Shown: positions 13,701-28,700, counted from the first letter of the stretch. The stretch: 64,000 nucleotides of DNA from Kuschelorhynchus macadamiae (GCA_030620095.1 JAUTXW010000868.1:593501-657500); one strand, 5' to 3'. Notes: a model not told the origin generated them from the sequence alone. A program made the numbers and translations.

Positions 13701-16700
13701 TAAAAATCCAGAATACAAAACAAAATAGGTGCCTAGTGAAATGTTAAAAAATTATTATGAAAAAACTACTTATATATTCAATTTATTTCAAATTGTGCAT
13801 AAACATCAAGTATTATGTTCGAATCAACTAGTAAAATTTTGGTACGAATTCAAGATGGCGGAACAAAATTGCGGCCAAAAAAATATTTTGTAATCATCAA
13901 AAAATCACTCTCTCAGGTTTTACATATGTTCATGTTTTAGCGTCCCTAGATGACAAAAACATGTTTATTCAATTCTGTCGCTCCGTCTGTTAGTCTGTCT
14001 CTCAGTTCGCGACATAGCTAAAATACTACTTAACCGATTGACTTCAAATTTTGACCAAAAATTTAGGGTTATATGGGGATAACCTGGTAATATTAAGGTA
14101 AAAATTCAATATGGCGGGACAATGTTAACAAAAAATGTTAGAGTGATGTATTATTTGGGGTTAAGATCCAGTAAAAAAAACAAGTCTTTTTTCAAAATGT
14201 CAACATGTTGCCTCCTCAGAACACATAAAGTAGATCTTATATCCTGCATGGAACCCATATATATCAGAGTCTTTACCTACTTCGTTGGTCCGCATATATT
14301 TCCTAGATATATTTCTAAATGGTTTTCGTTAACAATCCTCTTGTTGTTATATTAGAGTGGTGTATTATTTAGGGTTAAGATTCAGTAAAAAAAAACAAAG
14401 ATCTATTTTTAAATAGTCTAACGATCTTCTTGTTGTTAGAGTGGTGTATTATTCGGGGTTAGGAAATATCAGCGTACCAATTCAACATGACGTAGTAAAA
14501 CGGCGGTATGTGTCAATGTAAAAACTACGTATTGAATTTATTTTAAATTAAGTCCAAAAATCAAGTGTGGCATAGGTAGAAGGAAAATGGTAAAATATTG
14601 GTAGGAATCCAATATGATGGAACAAAATGGCGCCCATTAAAAATGAAGACATTATATGTAACACATATACTGTTACTACGTACTGACCTAAATTGGGTCA
14701 CACTTCACTATTCCTAACAAATGGAAAAAAACATAACGAGGGAAGTTCCGGGTAAAAGAAATTTACCGATTTTTTTATAAATATAAAAAGAATCGAAGCT
14801 ATCAATTTAATACGGGTAAGTACTATATTTCCAAAATATATATTTTAACATTTTATTGTTGTTATATAATAGGTCTATATTGGATTATGGCATTAAGATG
14901 TTAAGCTTTAAATCATATATACAATATTTTCTGACATGAGTTTAATTGCATTTTTAATAAGACTAGACCATATACTTTAAACAATAAAGACATGTTTACT
15001 GCTTTGCCAAAAAAACATTATGTTTTTGAATATGTAAATATCCGTTTAACCGAATTTAAATTATTAAGCATCACCTAGACACTGCGTCTGTCGATCTCCA
15101 AGTTAAAAAGTCCGGCAAATCAAAGAAGTGGCCCGCATTTTGCCATGTATCCTTTAAGTATTTTTTCAACCATAACAGTTTTGGTGTTTCCATTTCTGGA
15201 AAAATTTTGCCTCCCACATATTGCAAAACCGGGTGATTCAGACTATTGATAAATTCTGTTTCTTTCATTGCTCTGTGGTCCAGCCAGAGTATCACATTTT
15301 GTTCATTGTTACCTAAAATATTAAAAATCGCTAACTATCATAACTCTTGAGGAATAATTTTCAACGTTATAATTCAATAATTATAATATTACAAAGAAGA
15401 TCACGTCAAATTCGACGGCAACTATAGTTTTAGAATTATATTTGAAAACTATAAAATACAGAAGGGAGTCATATCCCAAGACTAATTATTTAAAACATAG
15501 ACACAACATTAACTCTTAATACTTATAAAATACAAACATCATTCAAAACTCCTTATAAGCCCTTCTAAAGGGATAATTTTACAATCCGTTAATGTTTTTG
15601 ACCGGCCCCTTAAAAGCAAAACCCAATACTCTTGAACTCAAATCCAAACAACGAATTGAATTGTAAAGAATATGGAGTATTTGGGTTAACAAATTCGGCA
15701 CGGCCGGCGCAGAGCAGCGTTGCTGTCTTATTCATCATAAGGGTTATTTCTTTTTTTTATCTATAAGATAGACTAAGTTAAGGATAAATGTATATTCAAG
15801 TCTTTCTGAGGGTATTAGTAGTAATATTTCTATTTAATGAGATAACAATGAAAATTGCCTGTTCATTTAAATAAGACGTACTTCTGATGGGACAAATATG
15901 AAAAATTTTTACACTAACGCTGATTAGTAATATCAAAATTAAGTTCGAAAAGGAAACAACAACATGTTTTTCCATATTGGCTTACTAATTATCAATGAGA
16001 AAAGGACAAAAGACGTACTAGAAAAAGGCGAATACAGCGTGTAACAAAAGTTAGGAAACGGCAAAATATTTCAGGTACCGCTTAACTGAATTTAATGAAA
16101 ATATGTACACTTAGGTACGAAATTATGCCGTATCCAATGGCGAGTTCCGCATAGCTGGCAACTAAACCGTTTTTCAGTTATAAAAAGATTTTTTTTTAAT
16201 GGGACAACTTTTTTTTTACTTTTTTAAAATATGCGTAAAATTCTCGATACTTTTTATCAAGAGCATTTCTTATCAAAATCAACAATTTTTGCGAAAATAA
16301 GGATCTAATATCCATAGTTTAATATATTACCTTTTATTAAAATGCCTGCACACAAAAGGTTACCTGATAAGTTTGACAATGTCAGTTTTGTTGATTTACA
16401 AAAATGGATCGTTTAACTGAAACCCAAAGAATTGAAATTTTAATTATACTGGGTTATGAGGATAGAATGCGAAACTAGCTAGATGCTTGTAACATTTTTA
16501 ATGACAAATATCCTAACAGAAATCCAATAACCAAATCTACTGTAAGTAAAATTAACAAAGCATTTCGTAAAACTGGAAAGCTAAAAGATGTTGTAGGTTC
16601 TGGCAGACCGCCAAAAGCGCATAAAAAAATCCGCACATTTTTACCAGAACATCAGTAAGAAAAAATGACGTCTCACCATGTCCGTACACCGACTTCTAAA

Positions 16701-19700
16701 AACCGAAAAGTTTCATACATACAACATAATTTAGGTGCAAGAATTCTCTGAGGATGGTCACGATAGGCGCTTGGAATTTTGTGAAATTATGATGCAATAC
16801 CAATCTAAATTTTGTCAATCAAATTATTTTTTATGAAAAGGCTTTTTTTTTAATTGTAAAGTTAACAAGCATAATTATCGATATTCGGCCAGGAAAAATC
16901 CACTTTGGATACGTGAAAATCATACCCAATTTCCACAAAAGATAAATATTTGGTCTGGTATAAAGGGTGCAAAAATAATCGGTCCCTTCTTCATGGAAAA
17001 CATTAACTGGAGAAAGATATTTGATTCTTTTAAGGACCGAAATTGTCCCAACTATTGCAGAACTATTTCCGAATAACCGTCAGTTCCTCTTACTTTGCCT
17101 GCTGTCTTAAGTATTTAAACTTGGTTTTTTTAGTTAATGTTGCACCAAATGATGAAATCTGGTTTCAGCATGATGGTGATCCACCGCATTTTGCTCGGGA
17201 TGTTCGAGAATATTTAGGCAATGTTTTTTTTTTGGAAGATGGATTGGACGTAGGAATACAATAGAGTGGTCACCTCGGTTTCCGGACTTGACGCTCTTCG
17301 ACTACTTTTTATGGGGCACCTTAAAAATGTGGTGTTTAAAATTAAGCCGAGCGAGAAGAGCAAACAGAAATCGAATGCAATGTACTTAGTTACATTAATT
17401 TATTGTTTGTTGCATTAGGTATTTCTTTTTGTATTGTATCGTTTCCTATGTTTTTTACAACCTACTTTTAAAGTTGAGACGCTGTTTTCTCTTGCTATTA
17501 TTTTGGTAGCAAGACGAGGAATTGTTGTGCTTTCCGGTCTGCCAGAATGGACAGCATCTTTTACCTTTCCAGTTTCAAGAAATGTTTTGCTAAGTTTTAC
17601 TTATGGTAGATTTAGTTATTGGATTTCTATTAGGATGTTTGTCATTAGAAATTTTACAAAAATCTTTCAGCTTTCATATTCTATCCTCAGTATAATTAAA
17701 ATTGTTATTCTTTATATTTTAGTTAAACGATCCATTTTTGTAAACCAGCAAAACTGTCATTGTCAAACATAACAGGTCGTGTGTAGTGCAGGTATTGCAG
17801 TATTGAGAATTTTACGCAGATTTTAAAAAGGTAATATAATATAAGGTGGTCCATTAAAAAAAATTTCCTTTTATAACAGAAAAACGATAAACTTGGCAGC
17901 AATGCGAAACTCGCCATTGGATCTGACATAATTTCAAAGCTAAGTGAACATATTTTCATTAAATTCCGGTAAGCGGTACCTGAGATATTTCGCCGTTTCC
18001 TTACTTTTGTTACACGCTGTATAATCAAACGCTGTTTAAAGATACGTTTGTACAGACAAATGTTTAAACTATAACGCTGGAGAGGCGAACATAGGATCGA
18101 TTTGTATCACTAACGTATCAGTGAAGAAACAGTTGCGTCAAATATTCATCAGCTTTTCTCTAATATGAGAGCAGGGAGCAGGGCCCAAGAGTAGGTCTGA
18201 CTCCTAAATGGAAGTGAGTATGCAAATCATTTGATACTTAAACCTTCATTCACCAAAAAGAATTTCTGTAGAAACCACCGTCTGTTGATCTGTATAAAAA
18301 TTGGAATATGTGTGTTTTATTATATTTCAATTTTTAAAACAGGTTTGAAAATTCGTTTATTGGGTATGGAGCGGGGATATTATTAACTCAACCCTGAATC
18401 CTTTGAAAAACCCCATGTTAATTTTATAGAGTCCAAGTGACTGATCATTAATTACTTCAAAAATAGTTGACTGATAAATAACTGACCAGCGCTTAACATT
18501 TGATCCATGCAGGCAACATAACTTAATTTTTTGGTCAAGCCAGTCAGGTAAATGCCGCTTTTTTTTATACAATCCAGATTTAAAAGGTATCGACTTTTTA
18601 GCTCTCATCTGAAAAAAGGCACTAGATAATAGTTAAAGTTTGCAGGCACGTAACTAGAAATTCAGTTCGGGAAGGGGGCCAAACCAGAAATTAATTTTGG
18701 GGAGGGGGCGGAGTCCAAACGGTCGAATCTCAGGAAAATTAGTAAGAAACATGCCTATACCAATATATTTTCAAGTTCCGGGAGGGGGGGGCAGACCCTT
18801 AGGAGCCCCCCTGGGTACGTGCCTGAAAGTTTACCTAAGAACTTCAGCCTAACTAACCGATTTTGTATTCTGGCACACTTCTTTAAGATCATATCCCTAG
18901 ACGATTTAAAATTTTAAGTTTTTATTATTTATTCTAGAAGATATTCTAATGATGCCATAGACAAAGAGTGCAAAATGGCACTCCTAGAGCAGAATATTTT
19001 AAACTAAAAGTTATTCACTCATAAAACGTGAGGCGAGGAGGTGGACCTTTTTTTACTCGTTTACTTTCATGAAGGTGGTATGTTTATTCACTCACTACGT
19101 TCGTGGAAGCGAGGACCTTCTTTTTTTTAGACGTTAAATGCAATTCATAGTAGGTTTAACCCCCCCCCCACGAGGACTACATTCTAAATACTCCTATGAA
19201 TGGTACTCTCAATTTCAACTGTTTAAAGAAGCAATGTGATGAGGTTATTAATTCTTACCTGATGGACTAACTGTGAGGGGATTTCCATTTTTGTCGATGC
19301 AAGCCAAGGAACATGTCGCATCAAAACCAACGCCTTTTACGTTTTTAGCATCTGTTCCTCTTACTACCTCCTAAAACGTAAAATATGTTCCTTAGCCACA
19401 TTATACAACTAGCTATATGTATGTGATTTTTAAATAAACGTCTATAAATAAATCATATTTTATTTGCGCAAATTATTTTTAAGATATCTGAAAACATACT
19501 GTATGGCTAGTCAGCAGTTTTTTTGTAACATTAGAAAATTACTAAAAAATGTAATTATCTATAAATAACATAAAATCATTATACTGAAATCGTATTATAA
19601 ACGTGGAATGATGATTAATTGATTATAACAAATTTTATTAGCTCGCGAGGTGCACTATTTAATTATACTAGTCCAATAAATATTGTTATTTGATATTTAT

Positions 19701-22700
19701 GCGGTTTTTTAGGCGTGGATAGCGAGACAATTAAAATGAGTGTGATATAATAATTTCAAGTTTCTCATATTGTACACATTTATTTATAATTTTTTTATTT
19801 TATTATTTTTACATTTAAAACAAAATGTTGTTTTTAAAACTTTTTTACTTATAATTTATTCTATTTATATCCCCCCTCCCGCCTCCCCGTTTTATCAATA
19901 TTACAGAAATCATTTAGGCAGACCCACATTTCAAAATTATTATAAATATACAATCAAAGTCATAGTTAAGGTTAAGCTCAACTTAAACTTTTTTTTTGTA
20001 CAAAATTTGAAGGAAATAGGTTATGTAGAAGTGGCTTGAAGTTGAAAAATTGATCAAGGTCATGGTCAAAGCCAAGATCATCAAATTCATCAGACTTACA
20101 TATATGTATGACATGGGATCAAGCGAAAGTCGATAAAATCAATTTTGCATAATGAAGGACGCGGTTAAAGTCAAGCTTAAGTCTTAAACTTTGTAGGACC
20201 TATTAAAAAAATTGAGAGCAATAGATTAAGTGGAAGTGCCTGATTTGAAAAAAATGACTAGGTCACGATCTGTGTCAAGGTCATCAAATTATTGTATTGT
20301 CATCCGACCTTAATACGTGTACAAAATATCACATCAATAAATAAAGTTGAAGTGGGTCAAAAATGCCAAAATTTGACCCAGACAGACTGACAGACAGAAA
20401 AGTAAATTGAAACTAAAAGTTGTAATACCGCGCCATTAAATCTACTCACATAAATATGTGCAAACGAATAAAAATCAAAAAATATGATAAGTAAAAATAT
20501 CAAACGATAAAAGTACTAATTTGACAAATTTGATCAAATACTTCACTTTGTATCTCGGGAACTGTTGTCTGACTGGAAAGAGATATCAGGCATTTAAAAA
20601 AAACAGACTATGTTGACATTACATATTTCCATAACAACATATATTCATTAATTTCGATATAAGTGATTTATTGATAAAATATGTTTATTTAAATTCAGTC
20701 AAATTTTGAATAATCATCATTTTATAACTATTAAAGCAAATCAAAAAAATTATTGAGCTCTGTCCAACAGTGTATTTTAAATTTTTCAAGATTTGTACCC
20801 AACAGCCAGGCACATACAAAAGAGAGTCAATAAAAACGAATTTTTAGGGCATACTATTAATGCCTAGCCTTAATCTCTAAATTGATAATATTAAAATAAA
20901 AATCGTATGGTAGGTCATACATATATTGCAATTTGTTGGGTTTATTTCTTAAAGCGCTGGCCCTTTCTACACCATACACCAAACAGTGCGCTTTGCTTTA
21001 AAACAAAATGGTCGAAATAGTATTTAGGCCCTTTCAGAAATAAACGATTTAATTGTAGTTAGAACTAAATTTATTTAGTTTAAGTATAAGTACCTTCTTT
21101 ATCATTCTAATCAAAGGTAATTTTATATTTTCATGCTAAAGACCCTTAATCATAAAATTTGTTTAGATAACTGAAATTGCAAACGACAAATCTTTGTGCT
21201 TTTTTGGCATGAAGGTCTGGGTAACAGAGAGGTTACAGAATCTGCATTAAGTGTTTTCCTCTATATTGAAGAACTCTCGCAAACCAACCCTGGTGCCGAC
21301 ATGGTCTTTTTTTCAGATAATTGTGACAGCCAGCAAAAAAACAGATACGTATGCAAAATAAAAATAAACGGATAAAAAAAGATTCTGTTCAATGCTTAGA
21401 ATTAAATTTTACAACGCACAAATATCTACTTTGTGGCCATATATAAAATGAAGGAGAAAAGGGGAACGCTTTCTTAAGGAACAAAATAAACCACAAGAAA
21501 GTAGAATGGGATTGCGTAGAGCTTAGGTCTAAAAAACGACGCCCTTCTGACGTGAAACCATTAAAAGAGATCCAGAGAAAGCCTGAATGAAAAAAGAAAA
21601 ACCTAAAAAGTTTATTTGATAGTAAAATTATCCCTGGGTTTTATAAACCTTTTTTTGAGTTTGTTTTAGTTTCATATTTTATTATTTTCGAATATTTTTG
21701 GTAATAGGTAGGTAATTTACGTAACTATTAGTATTCTTTTATCGTTTCTATCGATTCCTAAAAAATAGATTAGTCAATTTGAGTTAAGAAACGTCAACTT
21801 TGGACGGTAAAAAAGTTAGTTTATTTTTCTAAAGTTCTTTGTGGTGTTGTTTGTTTATTTTTTTTATAAATACTTTGATTATTGTTAAATTTGCTAATAA
21901 AATGTTTTACACAAACAACAATTTTTAATCCATCTCTTTGAAGAAATAATAAATATATTCAAAATCAAGGGTATTTTAACAGATATAATTATTGGGTTAA
22001 ATACTATTTAAAATGACGCATTTTCGTTTTTGCCTTTCCTGAAAAATTGTACTTTTTGCAATTCGGTCACTGTTCGGTTGGAGCAGAGAATTGTGCCAAA
22101 TATAAACTTTGATCTTTTGTAAGGTTTTATTTGTCTCTATTTATTGGACTATTTGTGAAATAAGATTTCGTATTTATTTAAGAAAAAAATCTAACACAAG
22201 GTTTAAATCGATATACAAATAAAATAAACACGGCTTTGGGCAATTAAGAAATCATGGTTTTTGGGATTAGACCGTGTCAATTTGCAACGTTTTGCCTTCG
22301 ATTGCACGAAGCATCTTCAGTGTCCTTTACTTCACGAGATCTGAACACTGAATGAGCTCGGAGAGATTCAGGCGGGCTTTTATACCCAACTTTTGCTCGC
22401 CGAACCGTGACCCTGTGTTGAAATCGGTTTCCACGTCTGATGTAGACCGTAACCTGTATTTCTATTAAAATATTTTGTATGTTTCAAAATTTCAATAGAT
22501 TCTCTAATTTTTCGTTAATAAAATCCTGGAACCAATGCTAGAACCTTGGTTTCCTTCACATTTATAATATGGCCAGTGGTATGCTGATGTTCAGTTACAG
22601 CAGATTGAACAATTTGTTTTTTTTCTTAATACATGTTCCTTAAGTCTAGTTGATATTGAGCGTCCTCGCACATACACGTCTCTACATGAGCAAGGAAGTT

Positions 22701-25700
22701 TATATCCTTGTTCTGTTTGAAAAGGTACAATATCTTTCGGGGATCACACGCATTGTCTAATCTTCTTATGTATATTGAAGTTTATACTATGTTGGACCGC
22801 CGAAGTAATCGTCCTATTTTATCTGTGGTGCCATGTATGTAAGCAAGAACAACGCTATCTAACGGTGGCTCCTTATCATTCTCCTTTCGCAGAGTGGGAT
22901 TGCTATATCTCTTAACTGAACGCGTAGTATCTTTAGAGCACTAGCCTTTCCCTCTCAGAGCTTCGGTCAGTTTCGATGTTTCCGGTGTTGGAGAATCTTG
23001 ATCAGAAATTGAAATGGCTCTAAATACTAGTGAGTTAATAACCGATTTTTTTTGTGCTGGATGGTGGTGGGAATTTGCATTTAAGTATCTGTACGCGTCG
23101 GTTTTCTATACACATAATGTCCTAACCATTTTTTTCCTTTGAACACATACATCTAGAAAAAGAATCGTTTCTTTAGATACAATTTCTATTCTGAACTTGT
23201 TGTTGATTAAGGTGGTCCAGAAATATGAAGAGATTTTCCTGTCTATGAGGCCAAAGAACAAAAGTATCACCTACATGTCTGAACCAGTGTTTTGGTTTAA
23301 GTAGAGCGGATGTTAAAGCAATATCCTCAAAGGCTTCCATAAAGATATTTGCTACCCACAGGTGATAGAGAAGATCCCAGTGCTGTCCCTGAAATTTGTT
23401 CATAAAAAGACCCGTGAGAAATGAAATAAGTAGATGTAAGACAAGCTTCCACTAGGTCTATTAAATTATTATCAATATTATTATGATCTAGTACGTCTGA
23501 TATAATGGAAATTGGGTCGTTGAGATTTGTATATAGTGATTCTACATCGAAACTGACTAAAATATATTTGGGATCCAACTGGATTGCCTTAAGTTTGTTC
23601 ATGATATGTGCAGAGTTTTTATTTTTTTTATTATTTAATTTAAGAACCTGTTTTCCAGTAAATAGATTAAGAAAATTTGAAATATATTTACCTAGTTTCT
23701 ATGTGGGCGAGTCTATTGCACTGACTATCGGTCGAAGTGGTACATTGTTCTTGTGTATCTTGGGAAGTCCGTAAAACCTGGGAATCTTAGAGCTGCTTGT
23801 TTTTTTATGATTTTTTCTCCGCTGGTGGTAGGCTAATTGTGCTAATTAGACTGTTGATGCGTCTTTCTCTTCTACTTGTAATCTGCCTGCAAAACCTTAA
23901 AGGTGTTGTTGTCCAATATTTGAGTTATCTTTTCGGCATATTCCGTTCTTAAATCCATCAAGAAGTTAGACTTAAGCAACAAAAGAAGCAATCAGAAGAT
24001 TACCAGTGGTTACAAGCCGAGGAAGTCAGATATGAAACAGCGAAGATCATTAAAAATTCAAAATCACCGAAATCGAATCTCTCCGCAGTCGTAAAAACAG
24101 GGATGAAGGCCTTAAATGAAAATGCAAACATTCTGATCCTTCCAGCAGATAAAGGCAACGCTACAGTCGTCATGAACAGAACGGAATACGTGGAAAAGAT
24201 AACTCAACTTTTGGACAACAACACCTATAAGGTTTTGAAGGCAGATCCTACAAGTAGAATAGAAAGACGCATCACCAGTCTGATTTACGCATCCAGCCTA
24301 CCACCAGCGGTCTTCCCAAGACACACAAAAACAATGTACCACTTCGACCGATCGTCAGTGCAATAGACTCGCCCACATACAAATTAGGTAAATATCTTTC
24401 AAATTTTCTTAATCCGTTTATTGGAAAAACAGAGTCTCTTAGAAAAAACTCTGCACATTTCGTGGAAAAACTTAAGGCAATCCAGTAGTATCCCGAAGAT
24501 ATTTGGGTCAGCTTCGATGTAGAATCTCTATACACAAATTTTCCTGTCATCGACTCAATTCTCATTATATCAGATATACTGGATAATAATAATCTTAATA
24601 GACCTAGTGAAACCTTGTCTTACATCTACTTATTTCATTTTTCAAGGAGATTTTTATGAACAAGCTTCAGGGGCAGTTATGGGATCTCCTCTATCACCTG
24701 TGATAGCGAATATCTTTATGGATCGCTTTAACATTCACTCCACTTGAACCAAAACACTGGTTCAGATATGTAGATGATACTTTTGTTGTTTGGCCTCATG
24801 GACAGGATAATCTCTTTATATTTCTGGACCACCTTCATCAACAGAATCATAATATTAAGTTTACAATGGAAATAGAATCTAATGTATGAATGTGTCCAAA
24901 GAAAGAAAAATTGTATATTAGGGCATTCTGTGTATAGAAAACCACCGACGCATACAAATAGACACTTAAATGCAAAATCCCACCACCATCCAGCACAAAA
25001 GAAATCGGTTATTAACTCACTACTATTTAAAGCTATTTCGATTACTGATCAAGATTTTCTAACACCGGAAACATGGAAACTCACCGAAGCTCTGAAAGGG
25101 AATGGCTATTGCACTGAAGGTATTGCGCGTTCGATTAAAATATATAGGTATCCAACTCGGCGAAAGGAGAATGATAAGTTGTTCTTCCCTGCATACATTG
25201 CACCTCAGACAAAATAGGACGATTACTTCGGCGGTCCAACATAACGTGCAATCCTCAATACACGTAAGAAGATTGGAAAATGCCGATCCCCAAAAAGATT
25301 ATACCTTTTTAAACAGGAGGAGTATATAAAATTACTCCACTCCTGTGTGGAAGTGTATGTGGGAGAAACAGGACGCTCATTATCAACTAGACTTAAGGAA
25401 CATAGACGATGTATTAAAAAGAAACATATTGTTCAATCTGCTGTAGCTGAACACCAGCATACCACAGACCATATTATAGATGTAAAGATCTAGCATCGGT
25501 TCCAGAATTTTATAAACGAAAAATAAGAGAATCTATTGCTTACGATCAATATCACATATGAAAACCGATCTTAACACAGGATCACTGTTCGACGACCACA
25601 AGTCGAGTATCCGAGCTCGCCTGTATCTTTCCGAGCTCATTCAGTGTTCAAATCTCGTGGAGTAAAAATCCCTGAAGATGCCTCGCGCAAAGTCGAAATG

Positions 25701-28700
25701 TCGGATAGTAACTCCAATTTGACACGGTCTAATCCCAAGAACCATGATTTCTTAACTGGAGACAGAAACTATAGAGTACTCGTAAGTTAAACTAGAATTA
25801 CATCCGCTATATTCAGTTATTAGAACCGTTTTTGGTGTCTGCATGTGCGAGGCCTTTGCTTTCGATTCAACTTTTAGTCAGTAACGTGTCAGATCAATTT
25901 CGTAACGATGCGGGATGTATCAGTGACAGGGCAAAATAATGTCGTTGCATAAAATTTAAATGAAAACTTCCGGCACTGTGGCGTTTTTTACCTTCAAGAA
26001 CTGACTGAGAACGACCTTGACTCTTACATAAGGACAAAACCCCCACGTATCTGGGGAATGTCCAGGGAATTGGAAATTCTCCCTTCTACTCAAAAGTTAA
26101 GAAAGTAATTTAAAAAGAATCCGGAGAAATATCATTCGATTCCTTACCTTTCGCAGTAATCCTATTTTTTTTTCATAATATCGTTTACTTTTTTAGTTAT
26201 TTTCCCTACCACTATTAGTAGGTATTAAGATTCAACCAAATTTTTTTTGATGGTGATAAACCTTAAGCCCTATTATAAATGTTTCATTTACATAACTAAA
26301 CAACATTTAGGTTGTAAATGAGGAGTACTTAAAGCAGTCTCATAGCGCGTTTAAAAATTGGTTTTGAGTGGGAAGATTAAGCTAGGTCGTTTCTGTGGCA
26401 ATTTGGACCTTTTTTACGTGTAAAACCGGATGAGAACATTTAAGGACCGATTTGCAATTTTGGTGCGATTTTAGGGCATGGCATTTTCTACTCAGTGTTG
26501 ACGGTCGCCAAGACTCGGATGCTTTTGGTTTACTAGCTGAACAAAATTTAAAATAAAATGTCCTTTATTATACTAAGTGTTTATAAAATACATGAACAGT
26601 TTTATCTATGAAATACATCGAATGCTATTCTTCATAGGCAGATAAGTACGTATTGAGTTATGTTATGTTGTGATATTACGGTATATTGTTATATTATGTT
26701 ATATTATCTTGTGTTGTAGGTATGTATGGATTGAAGATTTCACAGACTTACTTATGTGCATTGAATAATAACATCCGGAATATTTTATAGACATAACTGT
26801 TCAAGAAATGTATAAACACTTAGTATTATACAGGACATTTTATTTCAAATTATGTTCACCTAGTTAACAAAACACATCAAAATATTCAACACACTCCAAA
26901 ATGGCACCAAATAGGCATATCGGACCTAAAATTATCTTATCGGGTTTTACTTATAAAATAGGTCCAAATTGCCGCAGTAGCTGTATAACTTAATATTCTG
27001 GATTTTTTTTAACCTTCCCTTCAAAAATGTTCATGATATTATTAGATATGCATTAAAATTATCAGACATTCAACGAACTATTTGATAAGGGATGCAAAAA
27101 AAATTCAGCATGTAAAAAATAAGCGTTTACTTTATGCTTATTTTCCTTTAGTTTAAGTAAAACTGGCTCTGGCCGTATTTAAACCCCCAACCCCCCCTCG
27201 AATATGCCACTGGTCTCATTGAAAGCTTCCATAAAGATGTAAAGATGGAGATCCGAGGTTTTTCCATAAAGAATATTTTAATAAACGGTATGTAGACGGT
27301 AATCATTCTCTAATGATTTCAGTTAAGACCAGATTAAGATTTTTGTGTTACTTGTTTATATTAAGTTTTTATTACGCCCGAAATTTTAAATGAGGTTAAA
27401 AACAAAAAAACATTAAATACTTTGATGGCCAAACATCCACTAAAATATGAATACCTCATTTACATTAGTAAATTGTTTAAATATAATTTGGTTATCAGTA
27501 CTGTTTTTTATAGTATCATATAAACCCACTGACAGCAAAGTTGTGTTGTATATGACCAAATTAAATCTTATCATATTTCAAAATGGCGAAATTAGTGTCT
27601 TCCATGTCGAGATGTGGATAAGAAAAATATTTCTTTTATCCCTTACTTTAAATATTAAGCATTTTTTGTCGATTTTGCCGGTAAAGAGATTTTGAGTAAG
27701 CAGTAGAGAAAAAAGCTGTCTAACTAAATAAATCAAATTAACAATGACATTAGACTTAAAATAGCCCATTCTACATAATTTGTAAATTGATTCTAATCAA
27801 AATAATAAATACATTTTTTTGGTCTGATTTTCTTAACAGAGTAAGAAAGTGCTACTAGACAGTAAGCAGCTTCATATCCATGGCTTTCATCTTGGAGGGG
27901 TAAACTAACAAAAATTTTCTTCGCAAACTAAGGCATCATGTAATGCGACATTAGTATTAAGGAATGTTTAATTTTCGTTTGGTGATAAGGCTTGCATTAA
28001 TATTGGATTTGTAAGAACTACTCTCAATATAAGAAAGGTAGTTTGAGGTCTCGTACATAACAAAATATTGATGAACTGATTAAAATATCCATGAATTTTT
28101 GAAGATATGGAAATTATTTTTTTTTTGTTCTGAAGTGTTTTTTTTTCGGCCTAAATAAAGAAGATAAACTGTTAAAATCATTAGAAAAACAATGGGAGTG
28201 TATCAAGCATTTAAAAAAAGACAAAAGGATACTTAAACATGTTTACAACCTAATGGTTGCAAGCTGTAGTCGAATTTACCCAGGCAAGCAGATAGACCTT
28301 AAATCATGGTCGGAAGTTAGAAAAAGAGTACTGTAAGAAAATTAGTGGGTAGAAAGTTACTTTGTTGGTTACAGATTGCTACATTATGGTAGGTTTCAAT
28401 ACATTAATTTAAGTTTTATTCAAAGTTTTAAAAATACGGTTTCCATAAAATCAGCACACTAATTTTACCAAATTCTGTATTGGCACCTACCCTTACATAT
28501 TCCTCCTATAGGTGTCTAAGGATAGGCAATATAGGTAATTGGTTATTCGATTACTTTTTAAAAAATCGATTACCGATACACGATTTACAAAAATTATTGA
28601 TTTTTCGATTAAGGTTGAAACAAGACATTAAGGCATTATCTAATCGATCATCGATTATTGATTTGGATAATGACTCAGCCCTATTAAAGACTTTCTTCTA

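Larger units (their letters stand above)
16035..18019 (+). mobile_element. Tc1/mariner element with inverted ends CAGCGTGTAACAAAAG and TA target duplication
   Basis: The left end is CAGCGTGTAACAAAAGTTAG, preceded by TA (16033-16034). The right end is CTTTTGTTACACGCTG, followed by TA (18020-18021), as expected for Tc1/mariner transposition. At 1985 bp it is longer than most such elements because the right part (about 17430-18019) is an inverted copy of the left part (about 16035-16640), including the start of the transposase frame. The transposase is broken by stops, so the copy is not autonomous. It lies in FGGY intron 2. Confidence 0.88.

Noticed and set aside
17434..17772. 112-codon plus-strand open frame
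   Set aside because: It is antisense to the inverted duplicate of the mariner transposase N-terminus.
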